A stretch of DNA of 64,000 nucleotides from Sinorhizobium chiapasense (GTDB taxonomy: Bacteria > Pseudomonadota > Alphaproteobacteria > Rhizobiales > Rhizobiaceae), in assembly GCF_036488675.1 (NCBI RefSeq), contig NZ_CP133148.1, forward strand, positions 2,170,001 through 2,234,000. The letters are read 5' to 3'. Position numbers and translations under genes: made by a program. The notes beneath the pieces were generated by a model. It had not been told where the DNA came from. It worked only from the letters and a program-made list of their open reading frames with translations, and searched no databases. Below, piece after piece: positions 43,823-52,444 of the stretch; position 1 is the stretch's first letter; every line of letters starts with the position of its first letter.

Positions 43823-43939
43823 TGGCACACCTCCGATCTCCTGCTGCCCCTCCCCGGCCTCTGGAAAATCAGGCTCGACATATTGATCAGCGATTTCGAG
43901 ATCACCCGGATCGAGGGAGAGACCCAGATCGGGCTGTAG
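43823..43939 (+). pseudogene. 3' fragment of copCD (second copy of gene tail)
   Basis: It aligns without gaps to 29076-29192, the last 117 bp of copCD including the stop codon, with 7 differences; 80 consecutive bases in the middle are identical. The frame encodes TSDLLLPLPGLWKIRLDILI and on to GETQIGL-stop, but no upstream copD sequence is present. Same orientation as copCD, so the two copies form a direct repeat around the whole sensory block. Confidence 0.92.
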
Positions 43940-44098
43940 TGATGGTTTCGATAGGTCCGCTTTCGGTGACGAAATCAGGAGAGCGGCGATCACCCAAGAT
44001 GGTAGCTCGAACCTGAATGGGCGGCGGCGGAAGGCAGCGCGCTTGCTTCGCTGCGCCCACCCCCGCTTCATCCGCCGCGCGTGCTGTATGGCGTGTCG

Positions 44099-44998
44099 TC
44101 ACAGCGCATCGACCCAGGCGACAATGGCCTTGGTCACGTCGTCCTTGCGGTCCTGCATGATCCAGTGGCCGGCGTGCTCCCAGTAATCGACCTTGGATTT
44201 GGGGTGGAGGAACCATCCGCGCATCCGCGCTGCTTGTTCCGGGTCGCGGCACAAGTGGTAGAACGGTACCCTGACTGTCCGCAGGAAATTCTCGCTCTGC
44301 TTACCCAACCCCACCTGGTCGGGGCCCAAGAACAGTGGGCCGAAGGATTCGCGTACGGCGTGGCTGGACGTTCCCTGCAGGCGTCGTGCGTGCCAGCGCT
44401 TTATTCCGGGGTCGGTGGCCGGATCGTACACGGACTGGAACAGGGCCGGACCGACGAGCCCGGGATCAGCGTGTTGCAGGTCTTGGGCGGTCTTCAAGAA
44501 GACGGGGCGCAACGCGTCGGGAAAGCCGAGCGAGCCGTCGACGGAGACGACTGCGCTGACGAGGTCCGGGCGCTTGACGGCCAGGCGGGCGGAGATCTGG
44601 CCGCCCATTGAATGCCCCACCAGGATGAACTTCTGGCCCGCGAAATCCGTCTCGATCAGCGCCTCTATGTCGGCGACGTAGTCGGCAGGATTGTAGGTGC
44701 CCGAGGGCATGACCTGGGAGCGGCCGTGCCCGCGCAGGTCGGCGGCGACGACCCGGTATGTGCTCTCAAGTGCCGGCAGTTGCCAGGTCCAGTCATGCGA
44801 ATCGCCGGTCCAGCCGTGGATCAGCATGACGTTGGGTCCGGTCCCGACGTCGGTGTAGAACAGCTTCGCGGTGCGCGCGCCCGTCGCTATAGCGGACGCG
44901 CCGATCGCCATGCCGGGCGCAAGTGTGGCCGCGGCCGTCGTCGCCCCCATCAATCTCAGCAAGCCGCGCCGGGAAAAGTCGAGACCTTCGTTCGCCAT
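44099..44998 (-). CDS. Tat-exported alpha/beta hydrolase
   Basis: 299 residues from ATG 44998 (CAGGAG upstream). Twin-arginine signal LDFSRRGLLRLMGATTAAATLAPGMAIGASA. Hydrolase motifs: HGWTGDSHDW, DLRGHGRSQ, nucleophile elbow GHSMGG, and catalytic His in WEHAGHWIM. Esterase or peroxidase-like chemistry is possible. It is divergent from the HxlR gene at 45164, with a perfect dyad between them, so it is probably induced through that regulator. Confidence 0.85.
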   Translation of the reverse strand: MANEGLDFSRRGLLRLMGATTAAATLAPGMAIGASAIATGARTAKLFYTDVGTGPNVMLIHGWTGDSHDWTWQLPALESTYRVVAADLRGHGRSQVMPSGTYNPADYVADIEALIETDFAGQKFILVGHSMGGQISARLAVKRPDLVSAVVSVDGSLGFPDALRPVFLKTAQDLQHADPGLVGPALFQSVYDPATDPGIKRWHARRLQGTSSHAVRESFGPLFLGPDQVGLGKQSENFLRTVRVPFYHLCRDPEQAARMRGWFLHPKSKVDYWEHAGHWIMQDRKDDVTKAIVAWVDAL

Positions 44999-45122
44999 GT
45001 AGTTACTCCTGTTGAAACGCACCGGGTAGCGCTCGACTTGGCGAGCCCGGGACCGAAATTGATCGTCTGCGAAATTGATCGTCTGGAGGCATCAAGATAT
45101 ACGTTGTAAATCTACGATCAAT

Positions 45123-45142
45123 TACGCACCTAGAAGTGCGTA
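45123..45142. promoter_or_regulatory. Candidate HxlR operator TACGCAC-n6-GTGCGTA
   Basis: A perfect inverted repeat in the divergent gap between the hydrolase and hxlR genes, 22 bp before the hxlR start. Confidence 0.5.
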
Positions 45143-45163
45143 GATATACACGAGGATATCGGC

Positions 45164-45547
45164 ATGCCGAGGACTGGGACTGCAGATGTGGACACGGTGT
45201 ATTTCGCGGACTGCGCTGCGCGTTCGTTCTTTGATCAAGTAGCCAACAAGTGGTCGGTGATGATCCTGACCATCCTCACGGAGCGGCCGACTCGCTTCAA
45301 CGAGTTCATGCGCCGATTGGAGGGGATCACCCATAAGGCGCTAACGCAGGCGCTACGGCGGCTCGAACGCAATGGACTGATCGCACGCAGAGTGCTGGCC
45401 ACCTCGCCAGTCGCCGTCGAGTACTCGATCACCGACCTTGGCCGCACACTGCAGGTTCCATTCGGTGCGGTCTACAATTGGGCGATCAACCATCTGCACC
45501 AGATCGAGGAAGCCCAAGAAAGCTACGACGCACGGACGGCACTGTGA
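45164..45547 (+). CDS. HxlR-family transcriptional regulator
   Basis: 127 residues. Winged helix with the family pattern ADCAARSFFDQVANKWSVMILTIL...RPTRFNEFMRRLEGITHKALTQALRRLERNGLIARRVLATSPVAVEYSITDLG. C17 near the N-terminus sits where HxlR/QorR/HypR-type redox sensors carry their reactive cysteine. It probably represses itself and the divergent exported hydrolase. Confidence 0.88.
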   Translation: MPRTGTADVDTVYFADCAARSFFDQVANKWSVMILTILTERPTRFNEFMRRLEGITHKALTQALRRLERNGLIARRVLATSPVAVEYSITDLGRTLQVPFGAVYNWAINHLHQIEEAQESYDARTAL

Positions 45548-45562
45548 GCCGCGGGGTAGCCC

Positions 45563-45669
45563 CTACTGCATGTTTCCTTAAATCGTAGCCGATTTAAGGA
45601 TAAAAACATGCAGCAATTCAAAGTGCTACAGCGTCCTTCGTGCGTCTGAAAAGACGCACGGCGCTGTAG
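45563..45669. repeat. RIME-like element (full copy, inverted orientation)
   Basis: CTACTGCATGTTTCCTTAAATCG...CGATTTAAGGATAAAAACATGCAG, the linker CAATTCAAAGTG, then CTACAGCGTCCTTCGTGCGTC...GACGCACGGCGCTGTAG. It directly follows hxlR. The next ~200 bp up to 45878 contain nothing I can identify. Confidence 0.85.
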
Positions 45670-45878
45670 TGATGCCCCAGTCTACCGGCTCATGCGACCG
45701 GATCACACGGCAAGGAGTGGTGTGCATGAGGCCGGGCCGATGAATGGCTGATATCGAGGCACTGAAGTCCGAAAGCTGCCGGTCCGCTGTCGGCCCGAAG
45801 CTGACATCGATAGTCGCGTTGATGTCAGTGCGAGCATCCAAAATATCAAGCAAGTACTACTTCGCGGCCTCGTCTAGG

Positions 45879-46526
45879 CTATCCGCCCGCGTGGTCGTTG
45901 CGACCGTGAGCGGCGATGAACATGGTGACGGCCGATCGGCAATAGGATTCGATTTCGTTGTCGTCCTCTGCTCTCGCCTCATCGAAGCGTGCGATAATCA
46001 GGAGATCGGACCCTTTGAAAAGCGCGGCAAACAAGCGGGCGGACCGGAGAGGATCGGGCACGTTCAGAACCGCCTTCGCGTGCAAACGACGCAACAGGGC
46101 CTCGATTTGGGCGATGATGTGGGCGGAGCCGGCTTCGTAATGGAGCTTGCTCAACGACTTTTGACTCGTCCTTTCGGCCATAACCACGGCTTCGACATTG
46201 CGGACGTCCGGGCGCAACAGCGTGCGAAGCAGCGATGATCCCACCGCCATGAGCTGATCTTCGGCCGAACCGTCGACGCCTTCAAAAAGGGCCTGTGGTA
46301 CAAACTGATGGCAGCGGTCCGCAAAGGCCGCGCTGAACAGCGCCTCTTTGTTCTCGAAGTGCCGATAGATGCTGAGCTTGGATATCTTCGCTCGCTGGGC
46401 GACCTTGTCCAATGTCGTCGCTTGAAAACCCAGTTCCGCAAAGAGTTCGCCCGCGGCGTCGACTATCGTTTGGCCAAGCGCCTCGTTGGCGGGCCGGCCG
46501 CGCCGGCCTCGACTATTTTCGGTCAC
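45879..46526 (-). CDS. TetR/AcrR-family repressor (oxidoreductase-linked)
   Basis: 215 residues from GTG 46526; no ATG is available near the conserved start. The N-terminus TENSRGRRGRPANEALGQTIVDAAGELFAELGFQATTLDKVAQRAKISKLSIYRHFENKEALFSAAF is a canonical TetR helix-turn-helix. The C-terminal half resembles the AefR-like ligand domain (YEAGSAHIIAQIEALLRRL). It is divergent from the flavin oxidoreductase/ICMT operon. Confidence 0.86.
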   Translation of the reverse strand: MTENSRGRRGRPANEALGQTIVDAAGELFAELGFQATTLDKVAQRAKISKLSIYRHFENKEALFSAAFADRCHQFVPQALFEGVDGSAEDQLMAVGSSLLRTLLRPDVRNVEAVVMAERTSQKSLSKLHYEAGSAHIIAQIEALLRRLHAKAVLNVPDPLRSARLFAALFKGSDLLIIARFDEARAEDDNEIESYCRSAVTMFIAAHGRNDHAGG

Positions 46527-46540
46527 GACAATTCCAGTCC

Positions 46541-46573
46541 TTGACAGTATCTTTATTCTTGAATTACGATACT
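46541..46573 (+). promoter_or_regulatory. Promoter overlapped by candidate TetR operator
   Basis: TTGACA (46541-46546) and TACGAT (46565-46570) with an 18-bp spacer form a plausible sigma-70 promoter reading toward the oxidoreductase. An inverted repeat AGTATC-n16-GATACT (46546-46573) covers the -10 and spacer, a natural repression site. Confidence 0.5.
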
Positions 46574-46728
46574 ACGCAGTGTCCGAAATTCCAAGAGTGA
46601 ATTTTATCGTGTCCTCCAAATCAAGTTTCCCTTGGCCGCCGAGCGTCATCGAATGCGCATCGCTGGACGATATTGCGCGCCAGGCTCAGCCCGCCCCTCC
46701 ATCCATCCACAACACGGAGCTTATCACC

Positions 46729-47622
46729 ATGGATGACGTCATCATCATCGGCGGCAGCTTTGCCGGCCTCGCAGCCGCTCTGCAGCTCGGCCGTGCCCGC
46801 CGCAAGGTCACTGTTCTCGATACCGGCATGCCGCGCAACCGCTTCGCCAGCCACTCGCATGGTCTGCTCGGCCACGATCACAAGCCGCCGCTGGACATCC
46901 TGGCCGATGCGCGGCAGCAACTGACGCGTTATCCCACGGTCAGGCTGGTCAATGCCCGAGCCGACAGCATCTCCGGCGCTATCGATGATTTCTCCGTCCT
47001 CACTGGCGATGGCGAAAGCCTTGCGGCGCGCCGCCTGATCATGAGCTATGGCATCGCCGACCAGATGCCTGATGTTCCGGGCTTTTCCGAAGGCTGGGGC
47101 ACGTGCATCGTGCCCTGCCCCTATTGCGACGGCTTTGAAGTCGCCGGCCAGCACTGGGGCCTCGTCTGGTCCGGCCCGCAGTCGCACAATCAGGTCAGGC
47201 TGTTCCACGATTGGACCGACAGGTTGACGGTCTTCGCCGATGGTCACGACATTCCGCCAGATATCCGGGCCGATCTGGAGCGTCGCAACACACCTGTCGT
47301 CGAGGGCCGGATCACCGAGGTCGCCCATCAAGGGGGCCATAGCGCCACCGTCAAGCTCGATATCGGCCCCGATGTCGCTGTCGACATCCTGTTCGCGCAT
47401 CCGCGCAACAAGCCGTCCGCAAGCCTGCATGAATCACTGGGTCTCGCCACAGTCGATACGCCCCTCGGCATCGCCCTCAAGGTCGACGAGCGCCGCGAAA
47501 CCAGCATGCCCGGCATCTACGCCGCGGGCGACCTCGCCAACCCCCTCATGCCCTCGGTCACCACGGCATCATGGCAAGGCGCTATTGCGGGCATCTCCGC
47601 CCAGCAGTCGATGCTGGTTTGA
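46729..47622 (+). CDS. Thioredoxin-reductase-like FAD/NAD(P) oxidoreductase
   Basis: 297 residues from ATG 46729; an upstream in-frame reading from 46486 overlaps tetR and the promoter and is rejected. FAD-binding DVIIIGGSFAGLAAALQLGRA, redox-active CPYCDG (as in thioredoxin reductase and the related gliotoxin/holomycin-type oxidases), and the C-terminal FAD motif GIYAAGDLANPLMPSVTTASWQGAIAG. The length and missing long C-terminus fit the bacterial small-molecule dithiol oxidase/reductase branch. It forms an operon with the ICMT-like gene 21 bp downstream. Confidence 0.86.
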   Translation: MDDVIIIGGSFAGLAAALQLGRARRKVTVLDTGMPRNRFASHSHGLLGHDHKPPLDILADARQQLTRYPTVRLVNARADSISGAIDDFSVLTGDGESLAARRLIMSYGIADQMPDVPGFSEGWGTCIVPCPYCDGFEVAGQHWGLVWSGPQSHNQVRLFHDWTDRLTVFADGHDIPPDIRADLERRNTPVVEGRITEVAHQGGHSATVKLDIGPDVAVDILFAHPRNKPSASLHESLGLATVDTPLGIALKVDERRETSMPGIYAAGDLANPLMPSVTTASWQGAIAGISAQQSMLV

Positions 47623-47643
47623 GAACACAGACTGGAGATCAGC

Positions 47644-48117
47644 ATGGCCGTCGAACCGGACAGCGCGGGTGTGCGCTTCCCTCCGCCCATCGTCTATCTG
47701 GGAGCGCTGCTGTTGGGGCTGGCGGCGGAGCGGTTCGTCACCCTGCGCTCTTTCGGCATCGACTGGCGGTTGCTGGTCGCGACGGGCGCGCTGCTGTTCG
47801 TTGCCGGCGCGGCGATGATGCTTGCGGCGGCGGGGCTGTTCCGGCGGCTGGGCACTAACGTTCCGCCGTCGCGGCCAACGACCCTCATCGCAACGACCGG
47901 TCCCTATCGGTGGACCCGCAATCCCATGTATCTCGGCATGGCGCTTATCTATGCCGGCCTTGCGATCGGCTTCGACGGGCCGATCGCCTTCGCCTTGCTC
48001 CCGTTAGTGCTGATCGCGATCCAGACGCAGGTGATAGCCCGCGAGGAGCGCTATCTCGAAGCGAAGTTCGGCGACGACTACCGCCGCTACAAGGCCGAGG
48101 TTCGCCGCTGGCTCTGA
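47644..48117 (+). CDS. Isoprenylcysteine carboxyl methyltransferase-like (ICMT/PEMT) membrane protein
   Basis: 157 residues, GGAG before ATG. Three to four hydrophobic helices and the family C-terminus TTGPYRWTRNPMYLGMALIYAGLAI...REERYLEAKFGDDYRRYKAEVRRWL, which binds S-adenosylmethionine. The bacterial members methylate unknown small or lipid substrates. Pairing with a dithiol oxidoreductase suggests thiol modification or detoxification (inference). Confidence 0.85.
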   Translation: MAVEPDSAGVRFPPPIVYLGALLLGLAAERFVTLRSFGIDWRLLVATGALLFVAGAAMMLAAAGLFRRLGTNVPPSRPTTLIATTGPYRWTRNPMYLGMALIYAGLAIGFDGPIAFALLPLVLIAIQTQVIAREERYLEAKFGDDYRRYKAEVRRWL

Positions 48118-48504
48118 CTATTCCGCCGCTGCCGCCTGCGGGGCCTTCTGATAAACCAGCACCGGCTTCCTTGCCGCGAGCTATCATCTTCTAAAGGTTG
48201 CGGGCTGGTGTCACGGAAAACCGCCTGGCCGGCCGACCCCGCCCTGCACCCGGGGAGATGTACGTGTCCAAAAATAGGGGCACCGAAGCCAGCATCAGCA
48301 TCTCTCGTCCGACCGCTCTTGGAGAAGCCTGCCACACATGGAGTTCGAACACGTCACCTTCGACCTGCCACACGGCACCTTCACGCGCCGCAGGGTGGTG
48401 ATCCCGATGGTCAACCAACCGATGTCGCAGACGCGTTCAGCTGTTTAGGGGACGGCATCGACACCATGACCGCTGTTGGCGCGAAGCTGACTTGCGGGCG
48501 GCCC
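48118..48504. other. Gap without intact gene; possible 3' remnant of a minus-strand gene
   Basis: On the minus strand, 48119-48181 reads LAARKPVLVYQKAPQAAAAE-stop, with residue choice like a protein C-terminus, but no upstream domain follows. The remainder shows nothing recognisable. Confidence 0.3.
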
Positions 48505-48551
48505 CTACATTCTTCTCCTTAAATCGGTCGCGATTTGAGGAAATGCAGTAG
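48505..48551. repeat. RIME-like element, single palindrome only
   Basis: CTACATTCTTCTCCTTAAATCGG...CGATTTGAGGAAATGCAGTAG keeps the TTAAATCG stem and the terminal CTAC/GTAG but lacks the ACAGCG half. It lies 31 bp upstream of the ligase start. Confidence 0.7.
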
Positions 48552-48582
48552 CCATACAAACCCGATTCCGTGGGAGTTTTTC

Positions 48583-49659
48583 GTGGCCACTTCTTCGAAC
48601 AGACTGCGCATTGCCGTGCTCTTCGGCGGGCGCTCCGCCGAGCATGACGTTTCGGTGCTTTCGGCAACCAATGTCATGCGGGCGCTGGAGCCCGAAAAAT
48701 ACGATGCGGTTCCGATCTTCATCACCCGCGAGGGGCAATGGCTGCTGAGCCGCTTCGAGAATGGCACGCTCGCGAAGCCATCGAGCGGCACCGAAGTCTC
48801 GCTCGTGCCGGGCGGCAAGGGACGCATGCTGGCGATCCCGGCCGATGGCGCGCCCTATGCGCTGCCGGAGATCGGCGCTCTCTTCCCGGTGCTGCATGGT
48901 CTTCACGGCGAGGACGGTGCCGTGCAGGGGCTTGCGGAGGTGGCCTGCGTGCCGCTTGTCGGCTGCGGCATTCTCGGTTCCGCCACGGCGCTCGACAAGG
49001 ACATCGCCAAGCGGCTCCTCAACGAGGCGGACCTGCCGACCGCGCGATCCGTCACCATCCACCTGGGTGTCGCGCCGGCCTTCGCCGAACTTGAGCGCGC
49101 GCTCGGACTTCCGCTCTTCATCAAGCCGGCCCGACAGGGTTCCTCCGTCGGCGTCAGCAAAGTTGCGACCGAAGAGGACTACGCGGCCGCACTTGACGAG
49201 GGCTTCAAGCACGACCGCAAGCTCCTGGCAGAAGAGTTCATCCGCGGCCGCGAGATCGAGTTGAGCGTGCTGGAGGATCCGGAAGGCGGCCTCTTCGTTT
49301 CCCGTCCGGGCGAGATCGTGCCGGCCGAAAGCCACGGTTTCTACAGCTACGACGCCAAATACATCGACGAGGACGGCGCGGTGCTGAAAGTGCCGGCGGA
49401 ACTGCCGCAAGAGATCGAAGTCCAGATCCGCGCGACGGCCGCAATGGCTTTCCGGGCCGTCGGCTGCGATGGCATGGCGCGGGTCGATTTCTTCCTGACA
49501 CCGGACATGCGCTTCCTCATCAACGAACTCAACACCATTCCCGGCTTCACCGACATCAGCATGTACCCGAAGGCGATGGCCGCAAGCGGCGTCAGCTATG
49601 CCGAGCTCATCGACCGGCTGGTGGCGCACGGGCTGGGGCGCGCTGGTCTAACCGCTTGA
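48583..49659 (+). CDS. ddl: D-alanine--D-alanine ligase
   Basis: 358 residues; the likely start is GTG 48583 (GGGAG upstream), since the upstream frame is repeat sequence. ATP-grasp ligase signatures: VLFGGRSAEHDVSVLSA, FPVLHGLHGEDGAVQGL, GSATALDKDIAKRLL, FIKPARQGSSVGVSKV and the C-terminal RVDFFLTPDMRFLINELNTIPGFTDISMYPK. It makes the D-Ala-D-Ala dipeptide for peptidoglycan. It is not in a mur/fts cluster, so it is probably a second, accessory copy of the DdlA/VanA-like length class. Confidence 0.93.
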   Translation: MATSSNRLRIAVLFGGRSAEHDVSVLSATNVMRALEPEKYDAVPIFITREGQWLLSRFENGTLAKPSSGTEVSLVPGGKGRMLAIPADGAPYALPEIGALFPVLHGLHGEDGAVQGLAEVACVPLVGCGILGSATALDKDIAKRLLNEADLPTARSVTIHLGVAPAFAELERALGLPLFIKPARQGSSVGVSKVATEEDYAAALDEGFKHDRKLLAEEFIRGREIELSVLEDPEGGLFVSRPGEIVPAESHGFYSYDAKYIDEDGAVLKVPAELPQEIEVQIRATAAMAFRAVGCDGMARVDFFLTPDMRFLINELNTIPGFTDISMYPKAMAASGVSYAELIDRLVAHGLGRAGLTA

Positions 49660-49793
49660 AATTGCGCAAATTCCGTAACCGCTGTTTGGTCCCCACGTTG
49701 CCGTGTTCGCCCTAATCTGAGATCGGCCTTCCATGGAAGAACGAAGGGAGCTTCTCCATGGAGAGTACGTTGGAGGTTCTCACGAACGGCAAG

Positions 49794-50411
49794 TCAATGT
49801 TTTCGCGCATCCTTGGGAAGCCGTGCTGCGACGCCCGCCACTACATCTTCAACGATCTCCTGCAGTTCCGCTGGCTCGCTACCGTCGCGCGCCTGGATCG
49901 AAATACCCTGCATGACGGCAGCCAGATGGCGCGCCAAGCGCCGAACCTCGTCCGCGCGGGCAAAGGGCTGGAGCGCTTCCCCAATCCGCTCGCGCATAGC
50001 ATCACGCCGCGTGGCCGCGGCGCGGGCGAGCGGGGCATGCTCCGGGTGACAAGCAACCATGCCGCTTGAGATCAGGCAGCCACGTTCAAGGTGAGGGTCG
50101 GTTACTGCTCTTACGGCTCCCTCGAGCAATACCCGTACTGCGTCCGCCAGCGACCCCGCCGATTTGATGGACGCTACATCCAGGCATCCGAGCGTCTCCT
50201 CATAGCGTGTAACTGCTTCCCGGTAGAGCTCCGCCTTGCTGCCAAAGGCAGCGTAGAGGCTTGGAGGCGCTATCCCTATCTCGTTCGTCAGATCACCGAT
50301 CGACACCCCTTCATAGCCGTGCCGCCAGAACAGCCGCATCGCGGTCTCGACCGCCTTTTGCCGGTCGAAACTCCAAGGTCGTCCGCCGCGTGATTTTGCC
50401 TTGCTTTCCAT
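49794..50411 (-). CDS. TetR/AcrR-family repressor (hydrolase-linked)
   Basis: 205 residues from ATG 50411; a longer reading to 50579 runs into the hydrolase gene and is rejected. Helix-turn-helix: RPWSFDRQKAVETAMRLFWRHGYEGVSIGDLTNEIGIAPPSLYAAFGSKAELYREAV. Ligand domain with RGCLISSGMVACHPEHAPLA. Divergent from the two-hydrolase operon at 50490. Confidence 0.87.
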   Translation of the reverse strand: MESKAKSRGGRPWSFDRQKAVETAMRLFWRHGYEGVSIGDLTNEIGIAPPSLYAAFGSKAELYREAVTRYEETLGCLDVASIKSAGSLADAVRVLLEGAVRAVTDPHLERGCLISSGMVACHPEHAPLARAAATRRDAMRERIGEALQPFARADEVRRLARHLAAVMQGISIQARDGSEPAELQEIVEDVVAGVAARLPKDARKH

Positions 50412-50419
50412 AGCGAGCA

Positions 50420-50475
50420 CTAAACAACCCTTGACAGGCGAAGTCAAGTACGTTGAATAGCGGCCGCTAAACAAC
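50420..50475. promoter_or_regulatory. TetR/hydrolase operator-promoter region
   Basis: It contains the dyad CTTGAC-n7-GTCAAG (50430-50448) overlapping a -35 TTGACA with a possible -10 TTGAAT at 50453, a NotI-centred palindrome TAGCGGCCGCTA (50458-50469), and a direct repeat CTAAACAAC at 50420-50428 and 50467-50475. The layout fits repression of both divergent genes. Confidence 0.45.
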
Positions 50476-50489
50476 ATGGAGCGACACTC

Positions 50490-51464
50490 ATGAGCCACTC
50501 GAGACGTACCTTCCTCGCCGGCGCGGCCGGCCTCGCCACCTTGGCCATCGAAGCCGCCCGTACGGCGCCGCAAGCTCAAGCGGCATCCGCTGGCAACTCT
50601 GTCCCTGGGAGAGAGGCCGATAGAGCACCTGCGGCAGCGCGCGAGCTATTCGCCGTGCGGTCGGCGGATGGCGTGATGCTGACAGGCGAGGCGCAGGGCG
50701 ACAGCCAAGCGCCGGAGATCCTGTTCATCCATGGCCTGCGTCAGAGCCGCCTGAGCTGGGAAAAGCAGTTCGCCGATCCTGCGCTGGCGGGCTTCCGCAT
50801 GGCGGGCTTCGACCTCCGCGGCCATGGCGATTCCGACAAGCCGACCGCGCTCGACGCCTATTCCGATGCCGATCGATGGGCGGACGACGTCGCCGCCGTA
50901 ATCGCCGGCGCCAAGCTTCGCCGGCCGGTGCTCGTGGGATGGTCACTCGGCGGCTTCGTGGCCGGCGCCTATCTGCGCAAATACGGGGGTTCGGCAGTTG
51001 CAGGCGTCAATCTGGTCGACGCCGTCACCAGGCTGTCGCCGGATCTCCTCACCAAGGAGGCGGCGACCTTCACCGGCACCTGCACCTCGCACGATCTGGC
51101 AGAACGCACCGCGGCCACGGCCGACTTCCTCGCCGCCTGCTTCCACCGGCCGCCGACCGCGGTGGAGATGCAGCGCATGCTGGTCATCAACGGCATGACC
51201 GCCCGCGCGGTGAACGCGGGCTTCATCAAGACGGAGACAACCGATCTCGAACCCGTCTTCAAAGCCTATGCCGGCCCGATCCTGCTGACGCATGGCGTCC
51301 ACGACCGCCTGGTTCGCGTCGCGATGTCGGAACGGATCAAGTCCATCCACGCTAACAGCCGGCTCTCGCTTTTCTCCGACAGCGGACACAGCCCCTTCTA
51401 TGAGGAGCCGGTACGGTACGGACAGGAGCTTGCCGCCTTCGTGCAGGCCGCCAACAGGGGCTGA
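50490..51464 (+). CDS. Tat-exported alpha/beta hydrolase
   Basis: 324 residues, GGAG upstream. Twin-arginine signal HSRRTFLAGAAGLATLAIEAARTAPQAQA. Motifs: FIHGLRQSRLSWEKQ, DLRGHGDSDKP, nucleophile elbow GWSLGG and catalytic His in DSGHSPFYEEP. Serine hydrolase of the haloperoxidase/esterase type. Followed 8 bp later by a second hydrolase, the two forming an operon under the divergent TetR. Confidence 0.87.
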   Translation: MSHSRRTFLAGAAGLATLAIEAARTAPQAQAASAGNSVPGREADRAPAAARELFAVRSADGVMLTGEAQGDSQAPEILFIHGLRQSRLSWEKQFADPALAGFRMAGFDLRGHGDSDKPTALDAYSDADRWADDVAAVIAGAKLRRPVLVGWSLGGFVAGAYLRKYGGSAVAGVNLVDAVTRLSPDLLTKEAATFTGTCTSHDLAERTAATADFLAACFHRPPTAVEMQRMLVINGMTARAVNAGFIKTETTDLEPVFKAYAGPILLTHGVHDRLVRVAMSERIKSIHANSRLSLFSDSGHSPFYEEPVRYGQELAAFVQAANRG

Positions 51465-51472
51465 GGATCGAC

Positions 51473-52432
51473 GTGAACCTGGATCGGCGACACCGTTCTT
51501 CAAACTCTACCATCGACATCACGGCTGCCCGCAGCCGTGACGCGGTACCGCCGTTCTTTCCGGGCTTCCGCACCCTGGACATGGACGCCGGCGGCGTTCG
51601 CTTCGCCGGCGTCATCGGCGGCGCAGGGCCGCCGCTCCTGCTGCTTCATGGCTTTCCCGAGACGCATATCGCGTGGCGCAAGGTCGGCCCAATGCTGGCA
51701 CGTCACCACACGCTGGTCATCCCCGACCTGCCCGGCTATGGCGCCAGCCGGCCGCACGCGACGTTCCCGCGCTGGACCAAGCGGCGCGTCGGTGAAGCGT
51801 TGGTCGCGCTTATGCGGGCGCTCGGTCATTCGCGCTTTGCGCTGGCCGGACATGATCGCGGCGCACGCGCCGGCTACAGACTGGTGCTCGACCATCCTGG
51901 CATAGTAACCCGCTTCGCGTCGCTCACCGTCATTCCTACCCTCGATGCGATGCTGGCCGTCGACTATCGTTATGCGCAGAAGCGCTATCATTGGTTCCTG
52001 CTGGGCCAGGAGGCAGATCTACCCGAACGGTTGCTCGCGGCCGCACCGAATGAGTTCATCGATCGGGCCCTTGCGTCCATGAATGCAGAAAGCAGTCGCG
52101 TGATTGAGGCGGCGGCAAGGGAAGCGTACCGTGCCGCTTTCCGCGACCCAGCAGTCAGGCACGCAATATGTGAAGACTATCGTGCGGCGCTGGCTGAGGA
52201 TCTTGCCCATGACCAAGCGGACCGCGCAGCAGGACGCAAGCTGGATTGTCCTGTCCTCGTGCTCTGGCCACACTCCCAGGAGAAGCCGGGCCGATTGCAT
52301 GCGGCCGAGATCTGGCGGCTCTGGGCCGACGACGTCACGGGCGTGGCGACGAGCGGCGGTCATCTTCAGCCCGAAGACTGCCCCGATGAGATCACCGCGG
52401 CGCTCGTTCCCTTCTTCGCCGCTAGCCGGTGA
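51473..52432 (+). CDS. Alpha/beta hydrolase, haloacetate dehalogenase-like
   Basis: 319 residues from GTG 51473. Motifs: LLHGFPETHIAWRKV, PDLPGYGASR, nucleophile elbow GHDRGARAGYR with Asp, and catalytic His near GGHLQPEDCPDEI. An Asp nucleophile with GHDRGAR is the signature of fluoroacetate/haloacetate dehalogenases and relatives. Unlike its upstream neighbour it has no export signal. It converges with the AraC gene, only 12 bp apart. Confidence 0.85.
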   Translation: MNLDRRHRSSNSTIDITAARSRDAVPPFFPGFRTLDMDAGGVRFAGVIGGAGPPLLLLHGFPETHIAWRKVGPMLARHHTLVIPDLPGYGASRPHATFPRWTKRRVGEALVALMRALGHSRFALAGHDRGARAGYRLVLDHPGIVTRFASLTVIPTLDAMLAVDYRYAQKRYHWFLLGQEADLPERLLAAAPNEFIDRALASMNAESSRVIEAAAREAYRAAFRDPAVRHAICEDYRAALAEDLAHDQADRAAGRKLDCPVLVLWPHSQEKPGRLHAAEIWRLWADDVTGVATSGGHLQPEDCPDEITAALVPFFAASR

Positions 52433-52444
52433 TTTATGCGCTGG

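Noticed and set aside
49758..50069. ATG with a GGGAG site downstream of ddl, reading MESTLEVLTNGKS
   Set aside because: After ~20 residues it becomes the antisense of tetR; at most it is the 5' stub of a lost gene, not supportable as a CDS.
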